DNA from: Lachnospiraceae bacterium
GTDB lineage: Bacteria > Bacillota > Clostridia > Lachnospirales > Lachnospiraceae
Direction: 5' to 3'
NCBI GenBank assembly: GCA_009774245.1
Contig: VSNM01000044.1
Coordinates: 1-47,045 of the forward strand
Length of the DNA: 47,045 bases
Of this stretch, positions 1 through 9,723 are shown one piece after another. The notes under the pieces were generated by a model. That model searched no databases and had not been told where the DNA came from. It saw only the letters and a program-made list of their open reading frames with translations. How positions within the stretch are numbered: position 1 is the stretch's first letter; each line of letters starts with the position of its first letter. Position numbers and translations under genes: made by a program.

Positions 1-3000
1 TGTTCCCCAAGCCGTTCCTCCGTCAGGTTTCCACGCCGGTCATAGAGGTAACTGTATGTTTCCTCCCCCTGTGTCATCGCGGTGAGCTGGTTCATAGCAT
101 TGTACTGGTATGCTGCCGCCGTTTTTCCGTCCGTCTGTTTTTCCGTCCTGTTTCCAAGCGCGTCATAGAGATAGTTTTCCGTATTTTCGCCGTCGCTGTA
201 TGATGCCAGCCGTCCGAGCGCGTCATAGGTATAGCTCCTGCTGAATGCATATTCCGGTATGGATGACGTGCCTGTATGCGTCGTGATACGTCCGAGTGCG
301 TCATATGTGATCTGCTCGCTGGCGCGTGTGTCCACGCCGAAAAGACGTTCCACTGTTACCGGCCTGTTGTTTTTGTCATAGGTGTACGATACGGTGTTTC
401 CCGGCTGTACTGCCTTTGCCAGGTTTCCTGCGCCATCATAGGTGTAGGATATTGACTGCATTGCCGCGTCGGTTATCTTTTTCAGCCTGTCATTTTTGTC
501 AAATGCAAATGCCGCCCTGCTTCCGTCCGGGTAAACAATGCCCGTCCGCCTGCCCATCGCATCATACTCATAGGAAATCTCCCTTCCCTGCGGGTCTTTC
601 ACCTTTGTGAGCCTGCCGGGTGTGTCCCTTGTGAATGATGTCGTGCCCGTCCAGTCCTGCATCTCCACAAGCTGTCCCCTGCTGTTGTAGCGGAACCTCG
701 TCTCCATGTCCGTGCCGTACTGTATCCGGGTGGGCAGGTTGTTGAGGTCGTAGGTTACGACGGTGCGGTTCTGTTCCCCGTCAACGATTTCCGTCATGTT
801 CCCGTTGCCGTCATAGCTGTAGCTGGTCTCCTCGAGCAGCGGGTTGATTTCCTTGATCATGCAGCTGCGTTTGTCATACTGGTAGAGCGTGATACATTCC
901 TTTTCTTCCCCTGCGCCCCTGTATTCCCTGATACAGTTGTTGATGGCATCATACTCAAACGCCGTCCTGTTCCCGAGCGCATCCGTCACTTCCGTAAGAT
1001 TGCCGTTGCCATCATATGCGTATGCGGTGCTGTTTCCAAGCGCGTCCGTGACTGTGGCAATCCTGCCGTCCGCCGTGTAGGTAAAAGTCGTGCTTTTTCC
1101 CATGGCGTCCGTAACGGCTGTCACCTGTCCGATTGCGTCATGCGTGTATGCAGTGATGTTTCCAAGTGCGTCGCGCACTGTCTCTACCTGACCGAGCGCA
1201 TTATATGTATACTCGATGGTCTCGCCCTCTGCCAGCGTGAGTTTTGTCAGGTTTCCGTTCGGGGAATATTCGCATGATGTGGTATTTTCGTTTGCATCTG
1301 TCTGCGTGAGCACCCTGCCCATGGAATCATATGTGTATGCCATGCTGTTGCCGTCCGCATCTGAAATTCCCGTCAGTCTGCCCCTGTTATCATACGTGTA
1401 CTCTGTCCGGACGCCTTCCTGGTCTGTGACTGCCGCCAGTCTGCCCGATGCCATATACTCCATGGAAACGCCTGCACCATTTTCTGCGGCTGCCTCTGTC
1501 AGTCTGTCAAGACTGTCATATGCATATGTCCAGATATTTCCGTTTGCGTCCGTATACCGCGTTACATTTCCTGCCGCATCATAAACGCAGGAGCTGCTGT
1601 GTCCTTCCTCATCCGTTATTCCCGTCAGTCTGTCAAGACTGTCATAGGTGTACTGTCTGATGCCGCCTGCCGCATTTGTCTCCTTGGTCAGGTTTCCGTT
1701 TCCGTCATACTCATATACGGTTCTTCCGCCGCAGGCGTCCGTCACTGATGAAAGCATTCCCCTGCCGTCATACTCATATATGACAGCGCCGCCTGCCGCA
1801 TCCGTCACCTTTGTCACGCGGTTATTGGCATCATATTCATACGCCGTCACGTTTCCTAGAGCATCCTCGACTGTGAGACAATTGCCGTTCTTATCATACG
1901 TATATTTTGTAACCGCTTCGTTTGGAGCCTTTTCTTCCAGTATGCGTCCCGCGCTGTCATAGGTGTACGTAGTCCGATTCGTTTCCTTATCTTCATGAGA
2001 AATGACGTTTCCATCCGCATCATAACCGGCCGTCTCCGTATTTCCGCAGGAATCCTCGACAGACGCGAGCCTGCCCAACACATCGTAGGCAAATTTTACA
2101 GTCTCCTCCTCCCTCGTGATGGAGAGCAGTCTGTCTTCCTTGTCATAGCTGTACGTTGTGACAATGCCTTCCTCGTCTGTCATGGACAGTATGTTCCCAT
2201 TGCCATCATACGTATATTCTACCGTATTTCCAAGGGCATCCGTTACTTTCGTGACATTGCCGGCATTGTCATAGCGGTATGCCGTCAGGCGTCCTTTTTC
2301 GTCTGTCACACCCGTTACCTGTCCCATGACATCATACGCGTAGCTGATTTCCCCGCCTGCAGCATTCCTTATAACAGTGAGCCTGTCCGCGTCGTCAAAG
2401 GTATAACTGGTAGTGTTTCCGTTCTTATCCGTATAGGATGTCACGCTGCCCCACTGGTTATATTGATAGGATGTCCGGTACTCCATTGCATCCTGCTCTG
2501 TCGCAAGATTTCCCTCGTCATCATAGGTAAAGGTCCGGACATTCCCCATGGCATCCGTGACGGATACGAGCTGCCCCGCTTCATTATAGGCAAACTGCTG
2601 TGTGCCGCCCATCCTGTCCGTAACACTCGTACAGCTTCCGTTCGCGTCATAGCTGTAAAGGATTTCCCCATCGGCGTCTGATACCCTTAACAGGTCTCCG
2701 TCTTTTGAATAGGTGTATTCGATGGTATGTCCTGCAGGAGATGTGTAGGATGTCAGGCGTCCTGCATCATCGTGCACATACTGATACTTGTTTCCCAGAC
2801 AATCCGATGCCTCCTGCAGATGATTCTTTTCATCATACGTATAAGTCCAGAGAGAGCCATTCCTGTCAGTGTAGGCAGTAAGGTTGTCATGATCGTCATA
2901 TTCATAGCTGGAAATATTTCCGTTCTCGTCTGTCGTGGATGTCAGATTATTTCTGTCATCATATGTATAATGCGCTTCCGTATTATCTCTATTTTTGACA

Positions 3001-6000
3001 GATAGCGGCTGGTTGTTTTCATTATAGCTGACCGCTTCTTCCGTACTATCGGGGTACATTATTTTGGTCATGCGCCCCCTGCTGTCATATTCCATGTTCG
3101 TGACATTTCCAAACACATCGGTCTGCTCTATGAGCCTGCCGCTGTCATCGAACCTGTTATGAATACCGGTCTTGGAATTCCTTATATCTGTAATATTTCC
3201 ATCCATGTCGTAAGTATATCTTGTAAAATACCTATCGCCTGTGTAGAAATATGTCTCCTGTGCTTCCTCGTCATAGACAACCCTGTTTTCTACCCTGCCT
3301 GTCATGGTCTGTCTGACAATCCGCTGCTTTTCGTCATACGTGTTGACCAGATAACCTGCGCCCGTAAAATCAGAAATGGTAAGAATGTTTCCGGAATTGT
3401 CATACGTAAAGCTGATGCTCTCACCGGCTGCATTTCTTATCGCCACAAGACACCGATCCTTATACAGCAGGCTTATTTCATTCCCCGTCTCGTCCGCTAC
3501 CTTCGTGATATAGCCATTCTGATAGGTAAATACCAGCTTCTCGCCATGCCGTCCGGCAATTTCCAGTATCTTTCCATCCGTATCTGTCCGGACACGGTAC
3601 TCTGTCAGGCCATCCTCTTTTATAGAAACAAGCTGGCTGCTGTGGTCAAAGTGGTATTCTGTGCCATCTATGTCTGTCACATAATAGTCAGAATTTTCGT
3701 CGCATCCGAGACTATATGTGGACTTCATGCCTTCCGCCAGGCAGTACTGATGTTCACCCGCTTTGTAAAATGAAATGATACTGCCGTCAGGAGTCTCAAA
3801 ATATATATATGTATCATCTGCGTACAGCATATAATTGAAGGAGTGCGTCCATTTTTTCCCCATCTTTTCATATCGGCCGCTGCGCTGTGATTCATACATG
3901 GGCACAAATTCAAGGTTGTCCCTGCCGTTTCTCGCAAGCCATGTATGCTGCCACATAAATGCGCCCGTCACGACATTTACAGGATCAAGCTCTGTGTGCG
4001 CCTGCCTTCCGCCGGGATATTTCTTCTTTGGTCTTCGTGGCGGAATACTGGTTTCCTTCTTGTACTGTGGTTCCGGATAAGTCTTGATCTTTTGCTCTGT
4101 GCCATATCTGCTCGAACCATCTGCATTGTTACAGCGCACTGTATAAGTATGCTCTGTGCCGGGCGTCAACCCCTCTATCTCCATTGAGGTGTCTGTTGTC
4201 CTGTGCGGTGTCCCGTCGAACAATACATCATAGCTTTCGGCCCCGTCTACTGCCGGCCAGCTTATGGCAATTTTCTTCTTTGATGCAGATGCATGCGGGG
4301 AGGATGGCGCTTTGGGCGTTGTCCTGACTTTTTTGGATGCACTTGGCTTACTGCTTCCTCCTGCATTCCTGGCACTGACACTGACATCATGATCTGTATT
4401 TGGAGAAAGTCCGCCTACCTTATGAGAATTGCCTGATGCGCTGTATTTCTTACCGTCTACATCCACATCATATCCATCAGCGCCATCAGATGAATCCCAG
4501 CTGAGATCCATCGAATCCTCATCAGTCGATGCCTTCAGGCCTGACGGCGATTTTGGCGCTGTATGCGCTGTCTTTTCCGGGCTGTACGCACTGGAGCCGT
4601 CTGCATTCTTTGCGCGCACCTTATATGGATACTTTGTGTTCGGTTTCAGCCCTGTCACCTTCTTGCTGGTTCCAGTCTCGTTACTTATCGCTCCATTAAA
4701 ATTTAGTTCATAGCCTGTCGCACCGCTGACTGCATCCCACTTTAATTCTACTTCAGTATCGGAATTTTTTGAAGTGATGTTGGCCGGCGCCTTGGGTGCT
4801 GTCGTCACTATCCGTTCAGGACTGTAGTTTCCTGCTCCATATGCATTTTTTGCCCTGACCTTGAACCTGTACCCGGTATTTGCGTTCAGACCTGTAAAGG
4901 TTCTGCCCGGCGACGACTGGCTATAGGTATTTCCGTTAAACACCAGGTCATAACCCATCGCATTGCTAATTGCATTCCATCCAATAGTTACAGAATTATC
5001 TGAGGATTTTTTTGTTATACCAGATGGCACAGCCGGAGTGAGTGACTGTGTGGACACAGAGCGTTCATAACAATATGATCCTATGCCATCTACGCCTTTG
5101 CTGCATACTTTATACCGATATACCGTATTTTGCTGTAATCCACTGACCGTGAGCGACGTATTATTGTTTCCATTTACATTGTAATCCTTATTATTGAAAT
5201 GTACAATATACCCTGTCGCTTCTGTCATCCTGTTCCAGCTTATTGTCACTGCATTTGCAGTACTTGTCGTCCGGATGCCTGAGGGTGATTGGGGCGCCGT
5301 CGTTACGGTTTGCTCCGCGCTGTAAGTACCTGCCCCGTCTGCATTCTTCCCCCGCACCTGATATTTATATTTTCTGCCACCGGTAAGTCCTGTCAGTGTC
5401 CTGCTATTTGTAGTCTGGCTATATACTCTTCCGTCAAATTTCAGATCATAACCAGTTGCATTTGGTGTCGTGTTCCAGCTGATCGTTACGGAATTATCGG
5501 TTGCCGTCTGACGTATGCCTGTAGGCACTACCGGAAGCACCGCCTGTGTTTTTATCGATCTGCTACTGCCATACGCACCTGCTCCGTCCGCGTTTTTGCA
5601 GCACATCTTGTAACTGTATGTTGTCTTCGGATTCAGTCCGCTCACTGTATACGATGTGACTCCCGCCCCTGTATGGTAATCCTTATTGTTGATATTGAGA
5701 ATATACCCTGTAGCGCCTGTTACATTATTCCAGCTTACAGTCACCGTATCTGCCGTGCTTACTGCGCTGATGCTTGTCGGTGCCTTCGGCGCTGTCGTCA
5801 CTGTCTGCTCTGTACTATATGCACCTGCCCCATCGGAATTCTTTGCCCGTACCTGATACTTATATCCTGTGTTGCTTCCAAGACTCGTAATGGTTTTACT
5901 GTTTGCTGTCTGGCTATAAATTCTCCTGTTAAATTTCAGATCATAACCGGTTGCGTTTGCTGTCGTGTTCCAACTGATTGTTACAGAATTATCAGTTGCC

Positions 6001-8063
6001 GTCTGATGTATGCCTGTAGGAACCGCCGGAAGCACTGCCTGTGTTTTTATCGATCTGCTAGTGCCATACGCACCTGCTCCGTCCGCGTTTTTGCAACACA
6101 TCTTGTAACTGTATGTTGTCTTCGGATTCAGTCCGCTCACTGTATACGATGTGACTCCTGCTCCTATATGGTAATCTCTGTTGTTGATATTGAGAATATA
6201 CCCTGTAGCGCCTGTTACATTGTTCCAGCTCACAGTCACTGTATTTTCCGTGCTCACCGCACTGATACTTGTCGGTGCTTTTGGCGCTGTCGTCACCGTC
6301 TGTTCCGCACTATATGCACTTAACCCATAAGAATTCTTCGCCCGTACCCGATACTTATATCCTGTGTTGGCGTTAAGACCTGTGAAGGTCTTGCTGGTTG
6401 TTGTTACATTATACACCCTTCCACCGAACATTAGATCATAACTGGCTGCATTACTTATAGCGTTCCAACTGATTGTTACAGAGGTGTCTGTAGATTTCTT
6501 TGTTATACCTGAAGGCATCGCCGGCACCTGGGCCAGAGTCGTTACCTGACGCTCTGTGCTATAAGCGCTAATCCCATCTGCATTTTTGCAGCAGATCTTA
6601 TATCTATAGGTGGTTTTAGGCTGTAATGAACTGACTGTAAGTGAGGTACTGCCCGAACCTGCATTATAGTCCTTGCCATTAAATATTATTCCATAACCTG
6701 TTGCTCCTGCCACGCTTCCCCAGTTTATCGTCACTGATTTGGGAGCTGCTGTCGCACTGATGCTTGTTGGCGCCTTTGGCGCTGTCGTCACCGTCTGCTC
6801 TGTACTGTACTGGCTTGTCCCTTGGGAATTTTTTGCACGCACCTGATATTTATACCCCGTGTTTGCAGAAAGTCCGGTAATTTCTTTGCTTGTTCCTGTA
6901 AGGCTGTATACCGTTCCGTTAAATCTGAGATCATAGCCTGTCGCACCACTGACCGCGGACCAGCCGATCACTGCCGAACTGTCTGTTGATCTTTTTGTGG
7001 TGCCGGACGGCACTTGTGGCAACTGCGGAGATGATGCTGCCTGTGTCTTTATACTTTGTACAAAGCTGAAAGAACCCGCGCCGTCCGAATTATTGCAGCA
7101 TATCTTATAATTATATGTAGTATTGGAGTTGAGCTTATCTATAGTCAGGGATGTGGTTCCCCCCGACACCACATGATTCCTGTTATTGAAGTTAACTGTA
7201 TAGAGACCTGCTCCTGCCACCATGTTCCACTTTATTGTTACTGCATTTTTTGTGCTTGTTGCGCTGATATTCGTAGGCGGTTTCGGCGCTGTGGTCACCG
7301 TCTGCTCTGTACTGTATGCACTCGTTCCATTGGCATTTTTTGCCCGAATCCGGAACCGGAACGCAACATTAGAGCCAAGGCCCGAAAACGTCTGACTTGA
7401 TCCTGTAAGGCTGTATGTACTTCCATTGAATATCAAATCATAGCCCGTCGCATTGGGAACAGGATTCCAGCTGATCGTCACCGATGTGTCAGTTGATTTC
7501 TTCGTGATTCCGGCAGGCACCCCTGGAATTACCTGCTTTGTCGTGACAGTCTGCGTTGGGCTGTATTGACCTGTAACATTGCTATTTTTTGCCCGAACTG
7601 CATATGTATGCGTCGAATTTGGTGCAAGGCCTGTAAATGTATAATTTGTCCGCTTTGTGTTATACACTCTGCCGTCAAACAAGATATCATAACTCAATGC
7701 ACCAGTTACAGAACTGAAAGTCAGACTAATCGAGGTCGTTCCTACAGTTGCCTTTATATTGGTCGGAACGGTTAAGTTCCTTGCATAGAAGTCGGCTGGT
7801 ACGGTCAGCTTTATCTCTTTGGAACCCAGCAGGGAGCCACCTTTTCCTTTTGCCCATACTGTAATTCGGTATACACCACCAGGAATTACCTTATTCCTGG
7901 AAACACAACTTGTCGCAGTCGTCACCTCGTCATGAAGGACACTGCTGTCTGCCACGAGAACGAGACGCACCAGGTAATGATCCAGATTCGCTACACTAGA
8001 CCACGTACATGATATTGTTCCATCATTATTCAATGTGGCTGTGACATTAAAATTATCACTCAT
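1..8063 (-). CDS. Giant RHS/YD-repeat protein with N-terminal FN3 array (3' end outside window)
   Basis: An open frame of 2,687 codons runs off the window, so the C-terminus, where RHS proteins carry a variable and often toxic domain, is unseen. The ATG at 8063 is preceded by GGAGAG. Residues about 1-100 form a beta-rich FN3-like start with no signal peptide or membrane segment. Residues about 100-1326 hold some 15 fibronectin type III domains of about 82 residues, alternating between two subtypes (one ending near TVTTAPKAP, the other near KTQAVLP). A basic Pro-rich linker (PPRRPKKKYPGG) leads to a DUF6531-like RHS entry motif (DPVNVVTGAF, about residue 1362). From about 1548 onward there are dozens of YD repeats of the type YTYDxxGNxT. 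RHS repeats are known to form a cocoon-like shell around a C-terminal payload. A polymorphic toxin or surface-adhesion role is inference; export without a Sec signal is unexplained. Confidence 0.93.
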   Translation of the reverse strand, partial: MSDNFNVTATLNNDGTISCTWSSVANLDHYLVRLVLVADSSVLHDEVTTATSCVSRNKVIPGGVYRITVWAKGKGGSLLGSKEIKLTVPADFYARNLTVPTNIKATVGTTSISLTFSSVTGALSYDILFDGRVYNTKRTNYTFTGLAPNSTHTYAVRAKNSNVTGQYSPTQTVTTKQVIPGVPAGITKKSTDTSVTISWNPVPNATGYDLIFNGSTYSLTGSSQTFSGLGSNVAFRFRIRAKNANGTSAYSTEQTVTTAPKPPTNISATSTKNAVTIKWNMVAGAGLYTVNFNNRNHVVSGGTTSLTIDKLNSNTTYNYKICCNNSDGAGSFSFVQSIKTQAASSPQLPQVPSGTTKRSTDSSAVIGWSAVSGATGYDLRFNGTVYSLTGTSKEITGLSANTGYKYQVRAKNSQGTSQYSTEQTVTTAPKAPTSISATAAPKSVTINWGSVAGATGYGIIFNGKDYNAGSGSTSLTVSSLQPKTTYRYKICCKNADGISAYSTERQVTTLAQVPAMPSGITKKSTDTSVTISWNAISNAASYDLMFGGRVYNVTTTSKTFTGLNANTGYKYRVRAKNSYGLSAYSAEQTVTTAPKAPTSISAVSTENTVTVSWNNVTGATGYILNINNRDYHIGAGVTSYTVSGLNPKTTYSYKMCCKNADGAGAYGTSRSIKTQAVLPAVPTGIHQTATDNSVTISWNTTANATGYDLKFNRRIYSQTANSKTITSLGSNTGYKYQVRAKNSDGAGAYSTEQTVTTAPKAPTSISAVSTADTVTVSWNNVTGATGYILNINNKDYHTGAGVTSYTVSGLNPKTTYSYKMCCKNADGAGAYGSSRSIKTQAVLPVVPTGIRQTATDNSVTISWNTTPNATGYDLKFDGRVYSQTTNSRTLTGLTGGRKYKYQVRGKNADGAGTYSAEQTVTTAPQSPSGIRTTSTANAVTISWNRMTEATGYIVHFNNKDYNVNGNNNTSLTVSGLQQNTVYRYKVCSKGVDGIGSYCYERSVSTQSLTPAVPSGITKKSSDNSVTIGWNAISNAMGYDLVFNGNTYSQSSPGRTFTGLNANTGYRFKVRAKNAYGAGNYSPERIVTTAPKAPANITSKNSDTEVELKWDAVSGATGYELNFNGAISNETGTSKKVTGLKPNTKYPYKVRAKNADGSSAYSPEKTAHTAPKSPSGLKASTDEDSMDLSWDSSDGADGYDVDVDGKKYSASGNSHKVGGLSPNTDHDVSVSARNAGGSSKPSASKKVRTTPKAPSSPHASASKKKIAISWPAVDGAESYDVLFDGTPHRTTDTSMEIEGLTPGTEHTYTVRCNNADGSSRYGTEQKIKTYPEPQYKKETSIPPRRPKKKYPGGRQAHTELDPVNVVTGAFMWQHTWLARNGRDNLEFVPMYESQRSGRYEKMGKKWTHSFNYMLYADDTYIYFETPDGSIISFYKAGEHQYCLAEGMKSTYSLGCDENSDYYVTDIDGTEYHFDHSSQLVSIKEDGLTEYRVRTDTDGKILEIAGRHGEKLVFTYQNGYITKVADETGNEISLLYKDRCLVAIRNAAGESISFTYDNSGNILTISDFTGAGYLVNTYDEKQRIVRQTMTGRVENRVVYDEEAQETYFYTGDRYFTRYTYDMDGNITDIRNSKTGIHNRFDDSGRLIEQTDVFGNVTNMEYDSRGRMTKIMYPDSTEEAVSYNENNQPLSVKNRDNTEAHYTYDDRNNLTSTTDENGNISSYEYDDHDNLTAYTDRNGSLWTYTYDEKNHLQEASDCLGNKYQYVHDDAGRLTSYTSPAGHTIEYTYSKDGDLLRVSDADGEILYSYDANGSCTSVTDRMGGTQQFAYNEAGQLVSVTDAMGNVRTFTYDDEGNLATEQDAMEYRTSYQYNQWGSVTSYTDKNGNTTSYTFDDADRLTVIRNAAGGEISYAYDVMGQVTGVTDEKGRLTAYRYDNAGNVTKVTDALGNTVEYTYDGNGNILSMTDEEGIVTTYSYDKEDRLLSITREEETVKFAYDVLGRLASVEDSCGNTETAGYDADGNVISHEDKETNRTTYTYDSAGRILEEKAPNEAVTKYTYDKNGNCLTVEDALGNVTAYEYDANNRVTKVTDAAGGAVIYEYDGRGMLSSVTDACGGRTVYEYDGNGNLTKETNAAGGIRQYTYDSLDRLTGITDEEGHSSSCVYDAAGNVTRYTDANGNIWTYAYDSLDRLTEAAAENGAGVSMEYMASGRLAAVTDQEGVRTEYTYDNRGRLTGISDADGNSMAYTYDSMGRVLTQTDANENTTSCEYSPNGNLTKLTLAEGETIEYTYNALGQVETVRDALGNITAYTHDAIGQVTAVTDAMGKSTTFTYTADGRIATVTDALGNSTAYAYDGNGNLTEVTDALGNRTAFEYDAINNCIREYRGAGEEKECITLYQYDKRSCMIKEINPLLEETSYSYDGNGNMTEIVDGEQNRTVVTYDLNNLPTRIQYGTDMETRFRYNSRGQLVEMQDWTGTTSFTRDTPGRLTKVKDPQGREISYEYDAMGRRTGIVYPDGSRAAFAFDKNDRLKKITDAAMQSISYTYDGAGNLAKAVQPGNTVSYTYDKNNRPVTVERLFGVDTRASEQITYDALGRITTHTGTSSIPEYAFSRSYTYDALGRLASYSDGENTENYLYDALGNRTEKQTDGKTAAAYQYNAMNQLTAMTQGEETYSYLYDRRGNLTEERLGE
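5330..6319. repeat. Tandem 495-bp duplication of an FN3 domain pair
   Basis: Within the FN3 array, roughly 5330-5824 is repeated at 5825-6319 with an offset of exactly 495 bp (165 codons, two FN3 domains). For example GCTCCGTCCGCGTTTTT starts at 5581 and again at 6076. The copies differ at scattered sites only, so the duplication is more recent than that of the other FN3 domains. Boundaries are approximate. Confidence 0.85.
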
Positions 8064-8132
8064 TTGATTCTCTCCTTTTTATTTCATATTTGACCAGTCA
8101 ATTAATAAAAAGGATAAGATCTCAAAAATGTA

Positions 8133-8170
8133 AACAAAAAAACCTTGCAAAGTTTTCTCTACAAGGTTTT
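8133..8170 (-). terminator. Rho-independent terminator after tRNA-Leu(CAG)
   Basis: On the minus strand, arms AACCTTG (8168-8162) and CAAGGTT (8147-8141) enclose a 14-nt loop and are followed by a T run. It sits just after the tRNA and upstream of the RHS gene start. Confidence 0.8.
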
Positions 8171-8174
8171 TAGC

Positions 8175-8258
8175 TGCAGGAGATGGGACTTGAACCCACA
8201 CGGTATTGCTACCACAGGCACCTGAAGCCTGCGCGTCTGCCAATTCCGCCACTCCTGC
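8175..8258 (-). tRNA. tRNA-Leu (anticodon CAG)
   Basis: An 84-nt class II tRNA. The acceptor arms are GCAGGAG and CTCCTGC with discriminator A. The anticodon stem CAGGC/GCCTG holds the loop TTCAGGT, giving CAG. There is a variable arm and a T-arm GGGTTCAAGTCCC. No 3' CCA is encoded. Confidence 0.95.
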
Positions 8259-8269
8259 GAACAAGATAT

Positions 8270-8298
8270 ATCTTACCGTATTTTGGTTCAAATGTCAA
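8270..8298 (-). promoter_or_regulatory. Sigma-70-type promoter of tRNA-Leu(CAG)
   Basis: On the minus strand, TTGACA (8298-8293), a 17-bp spacer and TAAGAT (8275-8270), ending 11 bp before the tRNA 5' end. Confidence 0.75.
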
Positions 8299-8464
8299 CT
8301 ATATTTTCAAAAAAATTTATTTTTTGTTTTTTCATGGAAATATATGTACGAATATGGTAAAATAACCACATTGGACAATTTCAGCAACAGGAAACCCAAG
8401 GCTGAACTGTTACCAATTTCATGATTGTACATAACAGAACTGTTGACAAGCGAGGTTATTGCAG

Positions 8465-9288
8465 ATGGTTTATCATGATATTATGGATCTCACACATTTG
8501 AAATGGACTTTATCCAGAAACTCATCCGGTACGGCGGGAAGCTTTCTGAAATCATATGAACAGTCCGACGGGATAAAATACTACTATAAATTATCAAATT
8601 TTGATACAGTCAGAGGATTCTATGGTCACGAGTGCCTGAATGAAATCATAGCGCAAAACATTGCTGCCGCATTGCATATACCCCATCTTGAGTATGATCT
8701 CATTTGCGCGGACGTGAAAATAGATCACCAACACTACCGGACATGGCTTACAAGATCAGCAGATTTAAAAAGGCCGGTGAGCACAAATTGGCATTCGAAA
8801 CATATTACGAGATCAATAAAAATCCTGATGAGGATGTCTGGATATTTATTGAGCGCAATCAGTTAACACAGTATTTCTATAACATTTTCATACTGGACTA
8901 TCTGATCTGCAACCGCGACCGTCATGGCGCAAACATCGAAGTCCTTGAGAAAAAAGGCGTATACCACATGGCGCCTGTATTTGACAATGGATTGTCACTG
9001 CTGTTTTCCTGTTACAACGATGGCATGGCAATGGAAAACTTTGACCGGCTCAAGGACGGTCCTGTCAACAACTTTGCAGGAACCATGTCGCTTACAGAGA
9101 ACCTGAAAACCGTTCCAAAGGAAATGATCGCTGCGGTTAAAACGATTGATTTAGGTGAAACGATCATTTTCAGGGGCATGGAAACATTAAGACAGTCTGC
9201 AGACACGGCTGTTCCCCGACAGTACTGGAACTGTGTACGGGATATGATTGGGGAAAGAAGGGATCACATTGCGAAGATTTTTGATTAA
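8465..9288 (+). pseudogene. HipA-like kinase, broken by a -1 frameshift (or expressed by programmed frameshifting)
   Basis: Two overlapping frames together encode about 274 residues of one HipA-like/PI-kinase-like fold protein. The first frame (ATG 8465 after GAGG) covers the N-lobe, including KYYYKLSNFD and GHECLNEIIA. The second carries ILDYLICNRDRHGANIEVL and MAPVFDNGLS, which match the catalytic and metal-binding loops of HipA-type kinases. Frame 1 is correct up to RSADLK (8764-8770); the -1 frame continues as KKAGEHKLAFETYYE. If not rejoined, frame 1 stops at 8866 after 134 residues and lacks the catalytic loops. The switch point is the heptamer T TTA AAA in the right phase for -1 slippage, so the gene may be a recent pseudogene (loss of one T or A) or a frameshift gene. 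HipA family members phosphorylate protein targets and usually belong to toxin-antitoxin loci; the substrate here is unknown. Confidence 0.72.
8764..8770 (+). other. Slippery heptamer T TTA AAA at the frame junction
   Basis: The zero-frame codons are GAT TTA AAA AGG. A simultaneous -1 slip gives TTT AAA followed by AAG GCC GGT, which is the frame of the kinase C-lobe. This is the X XXY YYZ pattern of -1 ribosomal frameshift sites. No obvious strong stem-loop was seen just downstream, so function is unproven. Confidence 0.45.
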
Positions 9289-9625
9289 AGAGGACAATGA
9301 CCTCTCAACAGGGCAGAATGAATATGCTATCCTTTCTTACGATGAAGAAACAGACAAGTACCATATCTCCATTCCCCCGTCCGTTAACCCCGACGATTTG
9401 CCGGCCATTCCGGGAATTTTGGCCAGAAAGGGAATCAGGGAAATCGATGATAAATGGGCACGGCGTTTCGTCAAAGAGCGCGTCGTGCCTCCCGACCGTC
9501 AAAATATCGGCATGATATTAAGAGAGGTTGGCATGGGATATTACAGTGAATTTCCACTGCTTGTCTACACAAGCGGAAGATGTTCGATGGACGATTTCTT
9601 TATTGAAGAAATCATAGAAATTTGA
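9269..9625 (+). CDS. Conserved-looking hypothetical protein coupled to the HipA-like kinase
   Basis: About 118 residues, starting at TTG 9269 (MRRFLIKEDND) behind AGAAGGG with 6-nt spacing. This start lies inside the kinase C-terminus, so the genes overlap by 20 bp in different frames, as in translationally coupled pairs. A longer frame from TTG 9248 exists but has no ribosome binding site. The protein is acidic, soluble and without a recognised motif; visible blocks are STGQNEYAILSYDEETDKY and KWARRFVKERVVPPDRQNIG. It may be the partner or antitoxin-like component of the kinase (inference from overlap only). It is intact although the kinase frame is broken. Confidence 0.8.
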   Translation: MRRFLIKEDNDLSTGQNEYAILSYDEETDKYHISIPPSVNPDDLPAIPGILARKGIREIDDKWARRFVKERVVPPDRQNIGMILREVGMGYYSEFPLLVYTSGRCSMDDFFIEEIIEI

Positions 9626-9643
9626 AGATCTTAAAAAAAACTG

Positions 9644-9672
9644 TTGACATATCTGCAATATAGTGATATCAT
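9644..9672 (+). promoter_or_regulatory. Sigma-70-type promoter of tRNA-Leu(AAG)
   Basis: TTGACA (9644-9649), a 17-bp spacer and TATCAT (9667-9672), about 51 bp before the tRNA. Confidence 0.75.
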
Positions 9673-9723
9673 ATATTTTGTTGATGCGCGAAATATTCAC
9701 TTTATCGTGAGTCTGCGTCAAAT

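Noticed and set aside
1995..2681. Long plus-strand open frames across 1-7775
   Set aside because: They are antisense to the RHS/FN3 gene; their periodic composition mirrors the YD and FN3 repeats and none has a domain or ribosome binding site.
1..5000. Direct-repeat array across the YD region considered as CRISPR or a satellite
   Set aside because: The periodicity is about 63 bp and matches degenerate YD protein repeats in one open frame.
8704..9288. Independent 194-residue kinase gene starting at 8704
   Set aside because: The start has no ribosome binding site and the first 17 residues are out of frame with the family; the N-lobe is supplied by the overlapping upstream frame.
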